Source of the DNA: Gambelia wislizenii
Lineage: Eukaryota; Chordata; Lepidosauria; Squamata; Crotaphytidae
Assembly (NCBI GenBank): GCA_030847615.1
Contig: JAUMIR010000005.1
Coordinates: forward strand, 60,043,001 to 60,107,000
Length of the DNA: 64,000 nucleotides
Direction: 5' to 3'
Shown here: piece by piece, positions 35,176 to 46,664 of the stretch
How positions within the stretch are numbered: position 1 is the first letter of the stretch
How the letters are laid out: every line of letters begins with the position of its first letter
Notes under the pieces: generated by a model
Seen by the model: the letters and a program-made list of their open reading frames with translations, nothing else
Told to the model about the DNA's origin: nothing
Database searches by the model: none
Position numbers and translations under genes: made by a program

Positions 35176-35727
35176 TGAAGAGACCAGATGCATAAAATGG
35201 GTTCTAAAGGGCTACTTAAAATATTTAACTATAACCTCTTTAAGCATTTCACAAGAGATCTGCAACAGGGGAGGCAACCTAGTGTGGAAATTGTTGGGGC
35301 AGGTCAGCTCCAAAAACCCCTCCCTAACTTCCTGTGGGCGAAAACACCTGAACCTAAGGGAGAACCCATAAGCTAGGTTGCTCCTCAGTCAGCTAGCATC
35401 TGGAAGACCAACCCGAAAGTCCCTCCCTCAAGTCACAGGACTTAAAAGAGAGGGTTTATCCCTCAGGCCAGCCCCAAAGGTGGTCACTTTCCCCACCCCT
35501 TAGTTCACAGGACCTAAAGGGGCAGTTCCATATCCCCCCCTTCACCTCCAAAAGGGGCGAGGTTCCATAGGTGCTCCCTGGTCTACCAATTTGCAGCAGC
35601 ATCATTTTGTTCCCACGGTGTTTTGTTTTTTAAAAAAACCAATAGGTTGCGAAGATCTCTGCTGTGATGTTTACACAGCAGAGAATCAAGATCGTGGCCA
35701 TGCTATTGTTTTGTGTGGTGGGGGTGA

Positions 35728-36425
35728 GGAAAGCAAAGGGAACCTGGCAGCACCTGGAGACACTGAAGGAGGGTGGCCACTGCAAAGAAGAGAAGGAGAG
35801 CCACCCATCCTTAACCGATTCTGGAGGTGGTGGCCTCCGATTCCGGCTGCAAAGGGACAGGAGGAGCCGCCTGTCAGCGGGCTTTGGAGGGCGTGGGACA
35901 GGCGTGAGAGAAGGAGCAGCCTAACTGGGGAAGGAGAGATGAAGCCAGAGCATCAAAGAGCCACCTGCCTCTTCATTTTCCTCAAACAGTGGCTGGCCAG
36001 GCAGCTCCTCCCGCCCCTTTGCAGCTGGAATCAGAGGCCATCGCTGCCACCAGAATGGGTAATTTTTTATTTAGTTAGTTAGTTATTTATACCCCGCTCT
36101 TCAGCCACAAGGCTATCAGAGCGGCTTACAAATTGTTTTAAGCAATAGCTATTTACACATCTAACTGCACTGAACAGTTTCCAATGTGTGTTAGCTAATT
36201 GCCCCCACAAGCTGGGTACTCAGTTTACCGACCTACGAAAGGATGGAAGGCTGAGTGAACCTTGGAGCCCTCTGGGATCGAACTTGCAACATGGTGACTT
36301 GCAGTAATGGCATTTAACCACTGCGCCACCAGGGCTCCATAAACGGCAGACAGCTCTCCTCCTCTTCCTCATGGTGGCCATCCTCCTCGTTGTCTCTGGG
36401 AGCTGCCAGGTTCCCTTTGGACAGT
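35728..36425. mobile_element. GC-rich foldback element with a SINE inserted in one arm
   Basis: The left arm (35728-35896; AAAGGGAACCTGGCAGC, GGTGGTGGCCTCCGATTCC, GGCTGCAAAGGGACAGGAGG) is mirrored in the right arm in two pieces: 35996-36060 (CTCCCGCCCCTTTGCAGC, GGAATCAGAGGCC) and 36341-36425 (GCTGCCAGGTTCCCTTTGG). The pieces are separated by a tRNA SINE (36061-36340). The two long overlapping plus-strand ORFs here are products of this GC-rich palindrome and not genes. Confidence 0.65.
36061..36340 (-). mobile_element. tRNA-derived SINE with L2-like tail, nested in foldback
   Basis: On the plus strand it opens with a (TTAG)/(TTTA) tail and TATACCCCGCTCTTCAGCC. The body has GTTAGCTAATTGCCCCCACA and GACCTACGAAAGGATGGAAG, and it closes with GGGATCGAACTTGC (B box) and TTAACCACTGCGCCACC (A box). 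Near full length, inverted relative to 14441. Confidence 0.8.
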
Positions 36426-36886
36426 TTATAAGAATAAAAGTTTTTAAAAGTGCACAATTTCTAGTGCTTCTGGATACTTGACAGCAAGCCCGCCCCTGAT
36501 CATGTCTGACCAATCAGATGCTGGGTTCTGCCTTCTCTGGACTGCACAACAAATTGCATCAGTTGTCCCAACAACAAGGAATGCACATTTCCTTAGGAGC
36601 TTTTTTTTAAAAATGGGGAAAGCCACGAGGGCTTTTCCAACAGAGTATTTGGAGTTTTTGGCCCCCCTCCTTCAGAATATGTTGAATCGCCACGGGATCC
36701 CATTGGGAAAAAGGGTATTCTCATATTCTATGAAGAGTATTTTCACCATTTAGACAAGCCGTATGCTTTGGTTATGTAGGTTATGTAGGTTAAAATAGCA
36801 TTTGCCTTCATTAAAACAGATGAAATATGTTGATTTTTCTGTTTCTCGTAGAGCCTAAGGACCACTTCATGCATTACACAGGAAGT

Positions 36887-37434
36887 AATAGTGCCACTTT
36901 ATTCTGCCTTGGTCAGGCCTCACCTAGAATACTGTGGCCAGTTCTGGGCACCACAATTCAAAATAGATATTGACAAATTGGAGCGTGTCCAGAGGAGGGC
37001 GGCTAAAATGGTGAAAGGTCTGGAAACCATGCCTTATGAGGAAAGACTTAGGGAGCTGGATATGTTTAGCCTGGAAAAAAGATGGTTAAGGGGCAATATG
37101 ATAGCCCTGTTTAGGTATTTGAAGGGGTGTCACGTTGAGGATGGAGCAAGCTTGTTTTCTGCTGCTCCAGAGACTAGAACATGGAGCAATGGATGCAAGC
37201 TCCAGGAACAGAGATTCCACCTCAACATTAGGAGGAACTTTCTGACAGTAAGAGCTGTTCAGTAGTGGAACGCACTCCCTCGGAGCGTGGTGGGGTCTCC
37301 TTCCTTGGAGGTCTTTAAACAGAGGCTGGATTGCCATCTGTCAGGGATGCTTGATCGTGATTTCCTGCGTGGCAGGGGGTTGGACTGGATGGCCCTTGTG
37401 GTCTCTTGCACCTCTACAATTCTATGATTCTATG
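36887..37434 (+). mobile_element. CR1 LINE, 3' end of ORF2 and tail; one nonsense codon
   Basis: It encodes [40 protein letters not shown] and [20 protein letters not shown], then NFLTVRAVQ and a TAG where the copy at the left edge reads Q-W. Beyond that stop the frame continues to the CR1 C-terminus. It ends ATTCTATGATTCTATG. 5'-truncated. Confidence 0.88.
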
Positions 37435-37435
37435 A

Positions 37436-38870
37436 GGAACCAGCCTGGCATTTTCAAGAGTTTATACATTCAACTGAAAGCTGAAGCCAATATTATTTCT
37501 TTGCTTATAAAAATCTGTAAGACACAGTTCCAAATATCCATTTGTTGTTGCATTCACAAGTGGCAGAGATATACATTTAAAAAGGTCTTATGTGCTCTTC
37601 TGTGATAAAGCCCTTAGTTTTACTGTTAAGGAGCTTTCTGGAGCAATCATTTCTTACATGTTAATGTACTGAAATAAACCTCTTCACTGAAGTAGTACAC
37701 AGATCTCATATTGTGGCAGTTATCTGAAAAAGACCTTAACCCCTTTTTCTTAATGGGCTCTTTTCCAAGAAGGGAGTCTCCCTTCCTCTAGGCATAGCCT
37801 GCATTCCTTGTTCCCAGATGTACAACCCTGTATTTAGCTGTATGAAAACACACGTTTTATTTGATTGTAAGCTTTTAACCAAACAATCCAGGGATTCCTC
37901 ACAAAGCAAGAGTTCTGCAGTGCAGAGGAGATGTTTGGCCACGGGAAAGTCTACATTCCAGTTTAGGGGAACAGCACCAATTCTGCTGTGCCCAAGACCT
38001 CCATACCTTTGATCAGCAGAGTGTTCCATCTCTGACCCTCAGTCTTCTAATCAGTTTGGTACAAGCTGCACTCACAAAGTTGTCTTCCAATTTATTAAAA
38101 CTGGGAGTCGACCCAACAGCTGCGATAGAATGGTTTCTCCCCTTTGAGTTATTATTTTTAACAGCTGTCATATTTAATTGGCTATTAATACACTGGGCAG
38201 ATAAAATGATAGGAGAAATGCTTTGCCCATACAAGTTAACAAAAACTATATATAGAGGGTCATTGCTCATATTATTATGCAATGACGAATGGTGTTACAT
38301 ACATTTTGAATATATCAGTGGATAAAGGTTTTTATGTTAAAAATAATCATTAACTTTTTTTAGGACTGCCAATCAGTGATCAGTGTCAATTTAAAATTAT
38401 GCTCTATTAATAAATAAACTAATTTAAGGCAAATGCAGCCAGCATAGTTCTACCTGTCTGTTTATACTATTTGTTGTTATTATTCTTGTTTTTATTTGTC
38501 ATCAAGTTGCTTTGACTTTGGCCCTATGAATGAGAGACCTCCAAGTCACCCTGTTAATGTCAAAGAACTCACATGTCAGAAAAAGAGCACATGCCCCCCC
38601 CCAAAAGCACATAAAAGAATAAAGGAATATAGACATAATATAGACACAACACAACAATTGTGTTGACAGTAAAAATGTTCTGACATGGCTTCTAGAAAAT
38701 CCAGGTAAGACCTAACATTTCAAAACATGTTTGTCTCCATCCTTTTATGTTTGTTTAGATAATTTTTTATAAAGATGTGTAAAATATACTGAAAATCATT
38801 GTCATTGCTTTGCTTGTTATGGGCAGACAAATTCTGTTAACAATCATATTCAAGAATAAAATTTGAGAGT
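37436..38870. other. Intergenic stretch with little recognisable content
   Basis: A short segment at 38490-38570 (GACTTTGGCCCTATGAATGA, GAGACCTCCAAGTCACCC) is a diverged piece of a dispersed repeat also seen at 59975-60150. Otherwise nothing is recognised; the ORFs here have no family resemblance. Confidence 0.4.
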
Positions 38871-38873
38871 GAA

Positions 38874-38882
38874 TTATATATA

Positions 38883-38926
<44 letters not shown>

Positions 38927-39016
38927 GTTGTAAGCCGCCCCAATTACATTTTGCAGAGGAGCAGGATATTATTATTATTATTGTTATTATTGTTATTATT
39001 GTTATTATTATTATTC
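38874..39016. repeat. (TA)n microsatellite joined to an L2 3' tail with (TTATTATTG)n
   Basis: A TA run of nearly 50 bp is followed at about 38926 by TTGTAAGCCGCCCCAATTAC and GAGGAGCAGGATATTATTAT, the final 3' tail of the L2 family (compare 57720-57802), and then TTATTATTG-type repeats to about 39016. Confidence 0.75.
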
Positions 39017-39878
39017 ACATTTAATGTGGCTCATAAGGCGCACAACAATAACTGATTGAAGCAGAGCAATTTGAAAGAAGCACATGGCTTAAAAATACAT
39101 TATAGTACAAGCCAGAACTAAAAAAAAACACCTAATGAAACAAAGCTGTTTTCAAGCTCTCCTAAAAGTGGGCTGTGAGGAGGCATGCCACCTCTCTCAG
39201 AGTTTCCAAGCAGTGCCTAATTTGCCTGTCTTCACCAAAAGCAAAAACAGCCCATGGATCTCAAAGAGTAAATTGTACCCCTCCATTGTCACCTTGGTTC
39301 CCACCTGTCTTGAAAGATCATCCTGCAATCTGGGCACCACCTGCAAAAAGACCCTGTCCTGTATGCTCACTTACTGCACATCTGCCAATGGGGACGGATT
39401 AAGAAGTGAAGAGAGAAGGGCTTCAGCCAAAGAGAAATTTCCAGGAAGCTTTCTTTGGAGAGAGGCAGTTTTTAAGTTGTGATTACTGTTGTGCATCATT
39501 TATGTTGACACACACATTCTTTTAAATTATACCCTTGAGACATGGAATTTAACTTATTGTCAGTATGGTTGTATCCTGCATGCTCTTAAGTGTTGACAAG
39601 GCTGGAAAGATAACATTCTCCAGGACAGCCAATGGTCAGAAGATCTCACTGCTTTAGCTAGTCATGAATGTGAATTTTATAGATGCCAACTTCAAGGAAA
39701 TGTGTTTTGGAAGTATGGCCAGCTTATATTAATATATATTCCTAGACCACATTCATAACCTTCACCCTTTTTTTCTTTCTCCTTTTGTCTTTCTTTTCTT
39801 TCTTTGTAATCATACTTCTAAAAACCCAATAAAATATATTAAAAATATATACTGTAATGAATGCAACTGGTGTAGCTC

Positions 39879-40083
39879 TAAGGAGATTATCACACTACAC
39901 TGTTATAGTGCTATTCCATTTTAACTGCTCTGGCTGCCTCCTGTGGAATCCTGGGATTTGTAGTTGCGGGAGGGTCATTTAGAACTCTTAGGCCTCACTA
40001 AACTACAAACCCCAGAATTCCACAGGAGGCAGCTGTAGCCGTTAAAGTGGAATAATAGCACTAAAACAGTGATAAAGTTCTAA
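39879..40083. mobile_element. Palindromic MITE with 3-bp TAA duplication, copy 1
   Basis: TAA, GGAGATTATCACACTACACT, 199 bp, AACAGTGATAAAGTTC, TAA. The arms contain TTCCATTTTAACTGC / GTTAAAGTGGAATAATAG and ATCCTGGGATTTGTAGT / ACAAACCCCAGAATTCC. A TAA duplication fits PIF/Harbinger-type transposition. Confidence 0.75.
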
Positions 40084-40784
40084 GAGGCATTGTTGGCACC
40101 TGATCACCAAGGAAGAGTCCAATCTGTGAACCTGCTCCTTCAGAGGAAGAACATCCAGAGTTTGGAAGTAACATAGCTACTTGCTACAAGTTACTCTTTT
40201 GGTAACGAGTGCATAACTAAGACACCATTCAAAAATGACATAAAATAAAATATGACTTTATTTAATAATGTAACTCTCTTCCCACTCAGTATAGTAATAA
40301 TAATTAAAGACTGATGGTGTTAATGCTGAGGTGACTGGTGGCTTCTATATTAGTGGGATATTGAATACCATTAGGGTTATAGTCTAAACTTTAAAGGAGT
40401 TATCCAAGGTGCTCAAAGTATAGCGGGAGTAGGGCTCAGCACCTTGGATTGTACCTTTCAAGTTCAAACTAAATCTCAGTAGTGTACTGGTTGTAGTGTC
40501 CCAGTGTCATGGAAGCCATGAGCTGCCATAGGTGTAATAAATAACACTTTCTAGTTACTCTCTTATGAGTAAGTCATGGCCAACACAACATTACCAGAAC
40601 TGACACCAAATTATTTAAATGTTACGATGATTAACAGAATGAATGACTTCTAAAATGCAACTTTTCAAGCTCTGAGTGAAACCCTGTCCTCCACAGAGGA
40701 CTACATACCTCTTTCAGATTCATCAGATTCTTCTACCAATAGTTCTCATCTGGTTCAAGCTTCAATTTGTCCATTTTTATCCAC

Positions 40785-41014
40785 TAAGGAGAGTATCACA
40801 CTGCACTGTTATAGTGCTATTATTCCACTTTAACTGCTGTGGCTGCCTCCTGTGGAATTCTGGGATTTGTAGTTTAGGGAATAGCATTTAGCATTCTCAG
40901 CCAGAGAGCTCTTAGGCCTCACTCAATTACAAACCCCAGAATCCCATAGGAGGCAGCCAGAGCAGTTAAAGTGGAATAATAGCACTATAACAGTCTAGTG
41001 TGATAATTTCCTAA
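40785..41014. mobile_element. Palindromic MITE with 3-bp TAA duplication, copy 2
   Basis: TAA, GGAGAGTATCACACTGCACT, 224 bp, CTAGTGTGATAATTTCC, TAA. Long arms: CTATTATTCCACTTTAACTG is mirrored by CAGTTAAAGTGGAATAATAG. Only about 0.7 kb from copy 1 and clearly related to it. Confidence 0.8.
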
Positions 41015-41097
41015 ATGCACAAGAACTTCCTGCTGCTACCACGAGGCACTGAGCTTTCATATCCAGCACTGGAGGGCCTTGCAAATCCTTTCTGGGG

Positions 41098-41460
41098 GCC
41101 TTTTCACACTACACAATAAGAGCACTTTGGTTCCACTTTAATTGCTGTGTCTACATCCTATGGAATCCTGGGATATGACATTTGGTTAGGGACTAATGTT
41201 CTCTGGTTGAGAATTCTAAATACTACTACCAACTCTCCAAATCCCAGGATTCCATAGGATTCAACCATGGCCATTAAAGCAGAATCATACTGGTACCACT
41301 GTGTAATCTGGAAGGGCCCTCAAGTCCCCAGAAGGAGTCTAGTATGGAATTCCAAGTACTTCACCAAGCTACAGATCTCAGGATTTCATAGGATGAAGCC
41401 ATGGCTGTTAAAAGTGTTATCAAACTGCTGTCGTAGAGTAGTGCAGATACACTCCTAGTT
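41098..41460. mobile_element. Two adjacent copies of the palindromic MITE, the second a half
   Basis: Copy one runs about 41098-41306 (GGGCCTTTTCACACTACAC to GTAATCTGGAAGGGCCC, inverted ends). A right half follows at about 41335-41458 (AAGCTACAGATCTCAGGATT, GTCGTAGAGTAGTGCAGATA). Together with copies 1 and 2 this makes a small MITE cluster between 39.9 and 41.5 kb. Confidence 0.6.
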
Positions 41461-41882
41461 TTCACCAAGAAGGTAAACCTCCATATATCACTTCAGCACT
41501 GGTACTATGTTGGGAGGAACTGTATACCAGCTTTAGCACTAATGGATAAATACACTGACCTGGTTTAAAGTAGTTTATTACATTCCAGTAGTATTCCTGG
41601 GTACTTTCCTGCCTTCCATTTTTATTACAGGTGGAAGCAGTGTGGCCCGCCAGATATTTTGTACTGCTGCTCCAGTAGTCCTTTATCATTGGCCATGGAG
41701 ATGATGGTAACTGTAGGCCAAAATGTGACAAACAAAAGATTTTCCATCCCTTTGAGATGGCTGGATAGATGGCTGGATAGATAGATAGAGAATAAATACA
41801 TTTATTTGTTCATTTAATTAATTTATGCTTCACTTTTCAAGATAAAATCTTCCCAAATATCATACTTTAATTCTTCTCCACT

Positions 41883-42252
41883 AACTGGAGAAACGAAGGT
41901 TGAGAGGTGACATAATTGCCATGTTTAAATATTTGAAGGGATGTCATACTGAGGATGGAGCAAGCTTGTTTTCTGCTGCTCCAGAGACTAGGACACGGAG
42001 CAATGGGTTCAAACTACAGGAAAAGAGATTCCACCTAAACATTAGGAAGAACTTCTTGACAGTAAGAGCTGTTTGGAAGTGGAATACACTGCCTTATAGT
42101 GTGGTGGAGTCTCCTTCTTTGGAGGTTTTTAAACAGAGGCTGGATGGCCATCTTTGGGGAATGATTTTCTGGTGTATTCCTGCATGGCGGGGGGGGGGCG
42201 GACTTGATGGCCCTTGAGGTCTCTTCCAACTCTACAATTCTATGATTCTATG
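41883..42252 (+). mobile_element. CR1 LINE, 5'-truncated 3' end with intact local frame
   Basis: It starts at the LEKRRLRG position of ORF2 and reads [40 protein letters not shown] and SPSLEVFKQRLDGHLWG. It ends GACTTGATGGCCCTTGAGG and ATTCTATGATTCTATG. Diverged from the two other copies (for example K-W for Q-W). Confidence 0.85.
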
Positions 42253-43600
42253 AATTTCCAAAAACTACAATATCCTCTCACTGAAGTTTATCTTTTAAGG
42301 AAAACAGGAGAATTGCATCCACCAAGACTTGCAGGGTATCAGGATCATGAATCTAGTTGCCATTGCTTGTTGGCATGGTGCAGAGGAGAGACAATAGTAG
42401 GAAGGAGTCAGCACCAAACAAAAAGCCTGTCCTTTTCATGTGCTTTACTGGCAGCTATCAATTGCCTTGCTTTTATTTTTATCAGGCTTTTCACATGGAC
42501 AGTGGCCTTTAACGACATACAGCAGATTCTTGGCAAGTGATGTATGACATTATTTCAGTGATATGTTTGGCAAAGACCTATGAAACCAGATGCTGCTCAT
42601 ACTGTATGTACCACTTGCTCTCTCACAGATACTTGAGAATCTATCTCATACCTACTGTATGTTAAATATAGAGTGGATTTAGTTGGCTCCTGGTCAGCCT
42701 TGCCTATAATTTGCTCTATGAAGACTGCTGCCACCACCCTCTGTCTAATTTTAGAAGCACAGATATTTTTCAGCTCTTCCTAATTTCACTGATTCTGCTT
42801 GTAGCCAAAAAAGAAAGGGAAGGAGAGCATCCATGGGACATTTCAATGGATATTGCTGGCTTCCAGTTTTGATAAAGATTGACTTTTCTCCCCTTTGGGT
42901 AATACACAATTATTATGTAGCATTATACTTCTCTTATTAATCTTTACAATACCACGCTGGTAACACTGTGATTGTTAATGAGAAAAGAATGAGTGAACCT
43001 TCAATGAACTCACTAACAATTATTCCCATTTTTCAGACAGATAAACTGCTGTGACTTGCCCAAAGCTATACTGTGTCCCAAGGCTGAGGTGACATATGAA
43101 CCCAGGGTTTGTTGTCTTAAGTTGAAACTCAGTTTGGACTTAAAATGTGTATTTGGGGAGAGGGAGGAAACAGCTAATCTTATTCAACTGGACCTTTAAA
43201 ATGATATAGCCCACAATGATATCTCCACAGTAGCCAATATATGAGGCAAAGGTTCTCAGTCACTTCCTACTAGGGGAAAGGGTTACGAGGTCACATTGGG
43301 TATGGTGAAAACCAAAAGCACATAAAAGCCATTTACACACACCACACAAACATAAACAGACACACACCAGTCTCAAGCACCCATGCATGGTATGGACTCT
43401 CCCCCTTTCCCTGCTTATTGCCTGTTTTGCTCAGTGGTGTAGCAAAGGGAATACTGTGAGATTGGAAATATTAAACATCACCTTCCCTTCAGTCTCCATG
43501 CATCCCCATATTTTGATCAGTTGATCTCTGGAAAACAGCTGAGGAGTGTGGAGAAGAGGACTGCAGAATCCTGCAACTCAGCTGTGTGACAGGACTTTGC
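42253..43600. other. Intergenic stretch, nothing recognised
   Basis: No gene, paired repeat ends or SINE head was seen. Confidence 0.4.
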
Positions 43601-43604
43601 TGCC

Positions 43605-43830
43605 CTCTTTTCCCTGTGTGTGTGTGAGTACCTGCCTTCAAGTAACCTATCAATTATGGTGACCCCATGAATTTCATAAGGCTTTCTTAGGCAGGGAATG
43701 CTCAGAGGTGTTTTTGCCCGTTCCTTCCTCTGAAATATAGCCTACAGGACATGCTATTTGTTGGTGATCTCCCATTCATATACTAATCAGGGCTGACCCT
43801 GCTTAGCTTCCAAGGTCAGTATTTAGGCTA
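43605..43830 (-). mobile_element. 5S-rRNA-derived SINE (AmnSINE-like layout)
   Basis: The plus strand shows GGGCTGACCCTGCTTAGCTT and GGTGATCTCCCATTCATATA. Inverted, these read GGAAGCTAAGCAGGGTCAGC and GAATGGGAGATC, the central 5S rRNA internal-control region. The body (CAGAGGAAGGAACGG when inverted) and a tail ending in (CA)n on the minus strand follow. It is a retroposon and not a 5S gene. Confidence 0.75.
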
Positions 43831-45060
43831 CTTCTCAGCTATTTTTCTCTGCTCACCTGAGCAGCACTCACCAGATGGGAAAATTTAAACCTCCATAATG
43901 ATCTCTCAATCTTTCTATCTCTCACACACATATATTGCTCAGTTGTACAACAGGAAACAGCTATGACATATAGGACACTAGTTTTTAACCTGGGGAGGTC
44001 ACAGACCACTTTGAGAATCTAAAGTGGCCCTTTCACACTGCACAGTTATAGTGCTATGATTTTTCTTTCAGGACTGTTGGATGTTATTTTAGAATTGAAG
44101 TGAAGTGAAGTGAAGTGAAGGAAAATGTGGGATGTACCTTTTCAGTTAAGGCAATATTAAGTAGACTTGTTTAGAACTGGTGGTAAGTCCCACTGAATTT
44201 GGTGGGTCTTTTCATCTGAGCAGCCTGTGTGTGGGTTCTTAAGACTAAGGTTCCAGGGACTTCAATATATACCCTATATTTTAACAATTGCCTGAAACAT
44301 TTGTGAGGATTAATATTATGCAGCTGGGATATTTTGCAAAAGGCATCAGAATGTCACTGATTGAAACCTGCTCAACAGGCAGTCTGCATACATCAGACAT
44401 TATGTCTTTAATGCAAACCTTTGTTCCAACAAATTTCTGGCTCAGTATATTGACAGATTAAATTACATGCATTTGATCCTCAATAGTAGTCCCCATCCAC
44501 CATGGTTTCATCTCTTGTATTTTGGCTGTGCATTGAGAAATATTTTGGATTGATTCTCACTCTATTTTGCCACAGAGGCAAAACCATTTTACTGACTTCA
44601 TTTTATATATGGGGTTCTCAATCCATTTTCTAACAACTATAGAGTGGTACAAACACAAACAGACCACAAACAGCTAATCCCATTATAATGGAGAGGAATT
44701 AATTTCTCAAAGGTACAGCACAGTTGCAGCATTTTTACCTTTTAAAACATCAGTGGAATGTGAGGGGCCAAACAACCACTACATTGTTAGTTCTGGGATA
44801 ACCACTGAAAAAAATGCCCTATGTCCTTGTGAATGCCAACCTGAATCTAAATAAAATAACATTTGCTCCATGAGCCACCAAGGGTCATATGGGAGTAGTT
44901 ACTCTTTGAAAGGCTCAGGGTGCAGGTAAATGGAGGCTTTAAGGGTCAGATCTAGGGCCTAGGGTTGCAGTTAGAAACTGGTGATCACAGTGCACTAATC
45001 TGCAGGTGTATTATGATTATTTATTGCCAGCTGTGTCATGGTGTTCTGTCCTTGAACCTG
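43831..45060. other. Intergenic stretch, mostly unrecognised
   Basis: There is a half copy of the palindromic MITE at about 44024-44062 (CCCTTTCACACTGCACAGTT) and a short (AAGTG)n run at 44098-44120. Nothing else is recognised. Confidence 0.4.
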
Positions 45061-45061
45061 T

Positions 45062-45266
45062 CACTGCAGAAATACAGCAGTTTGACACCACTTTATCCAC
45101 CATAGTTCTATCCTATGGAATTGTGGTATTTGTAGTTTGGTGAGGCACCAAAGTTCTCTGATAGAAAAAGCTAAATACCTCACCAAACTACAAATACCAG
45201 GATTCCATAGGATAGAATTATGGCGTATAAAGTGGTGTCAAACTGCTGTATTTTTGCAGAGTAGAC
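45062..45266. mobile_element. Palindromic MITE
   Basis: CACTGCAGAAATACAGCAGT at the left is mirrored by ACTGCTGTATTTTTGCAGAG at the right. The inner arms GTTTGACACCACTTTA / TAAAGTGGTGTCAAAC match exactly. Same family as 25659. Confidence 0.7.
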
Positions 45267-45465
45267 AGGCCCCTAGTTGATATTTCTGAACCATCTTCAC
45301 AGATGACCTATGGGAAGCTCTATAGTAAAACAAGTCTGCAATGTCATGCTCCAGTGCATGCTCTCCAACAATTGATATAGAGACTTTCTGCCTCTGTTAC
45401 ATAGGGTTGCTAGATCTCAGGGGATTGTGATGCTTCCTTGGGTCTCCAGGAAGGGAAACAAATCT

Positions 45466-45904
45466 CAGGGGTCATTTACACGGCAAAATAAGTCTGTGAA
45501 GAATTAGCTAAGACTCCTAATAGTTTCCACAGATTGCGCCACAAAGTCGCCTCATTCAGAAGGGGGGGAAAGCTAAAAAAAACCACAGAAGTAGCACAAT
45601 ACAGGCTTTTGCAACTTTTCCCAACTTTTAAAAAAAGTTGCGCAACTTAGCACACTATCGATTGTGTGAACTACCATTTCGCAAAAGTCTGTGGGAACTG
45701 CCAGCAAGTTTCCCAAAACAGCCACAGCAGAGCTGAGCTGTGATTGGTTGGACTGACTGCGGAGGGGGCAGACTTTCAAGAGATGCGAGGGGAACCTCAA
45801 ACGAAAAGATCCAGCCACTGTTGTTATACCAGTGCTATTCCCAATCGCCCAGCTGTCTGGCTCCTGGCTTGCTTGGCTACACTGTTCCTCTGTGTGTATA
45901 TTGT

Positions 45905-45964
<60 letters not shown>

Positions 45965-46025
45965 CAGAGAGGTTGAGTAGCCACCTGCTCCACAGGCTGT
46001 TCGCTTCCTTCCCTGCTGTGATCGT

Positions 46026-46098
<73 letters not shown>

Positions 46099-46660
46099 AC
46101 AATCTGCTCCATTGGGCGTTTGCTCCCTCGCCCTGCTGTGATCATGTTCGTGTGTGTGTGTGTGTGTTATCCCCCCCCCAAGACCATCCCTCCTTCCTCC
46201 CGGGCTCCTCCTTGGCTGAAAGACTCCCTCCTTCCCTTCCTCCCTGCTCTTCTCTGTTTGGGAGGAAAAGGGAGGGAAAGGTGTCATGGCTCTCTCTCTC
46301 TCTTTCCCTCCCTCCCTCCCTCCCTCCATCTCAGCTTCCCAGCCTCTTATCTGCTCCACCGGGCATTCGCTCTCTCACCCTGCTGTGATCACATTCGTGT
46401 GTGTGTGTGTCAACCCCCCCAAGACCATCCCTCTTTCCTCCCAGGCTCCTCTATGGCTGAAAGGCTTCCTCCTTCCCTTCCTCCCTTTCTCTGTGCTTGG
46501 GAGGTCATGCCCCCTACCTTTGTCTGTGTGAACCACAAAGGCAAAAACTAACCAGATCAACCAGTTTTGCACTAAATCATGTAAACTATGCAGCACTGGT
46601 GCGAAAATGTTCTAATGAGCAAACTATTGCAATAAAAACTGCTGTGTAACTGACCCCTCA
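45466..46660. mobile_element. 1.2-kb TIR-bounded element with internal degenerate tandem array
   Basis: Left end CAGGGGTCATTTACACGGCA; right end read inverted GAGGGGTCAGTTACACAGCA. The interior has an AT-rich inverted segment (GTTGCGCAACTTAGC) and then a run of repeated modules containing CCCTGCTGTGATC followed by (GT)n and (GA)n. No transposase. The several overlapping ORFs are low-complexity translations. A hAT-like MITE that gained satellite sequence is the best reading. Confidence 0.6.
45905..46600. repeat. Tandem modules with (GT)n/(GA)n blocks
   Basis: CTGCTGTG anchors occur at 46013, 46133 and 46380, each followed by ATC and a GT run; the first two also have GA runs. Modules two and three also share CCCCAAGACCATCCCTC and CTCCTTCCCTTCCTCCCT at an offset of about 247 bp. 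The array is degenerate. Confidence 0.75.
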
Positions 46661-46664
46661 GATT

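Noticed and set aside
35591..36082. A 163-residue plus-strand ORF
   Set aside because: Lies within the arms of a palindromic foldback element and ends in a SINE tail. The sequence has no family resemblance.
38874..38925. Long TA run as an origin or structural signal
   Set aside because: An ordinary microsatellite next to an L2 tail; no other evidence of function.
45573..46551. Several ORFs of 80-190 residues with long SLSLSL and HTHTHT or CVCVCV and REREREr-type runs
   Set aside because: Translations of (GT)n and (GA)n blocks on both strands; no conserved domain and no gene structure.
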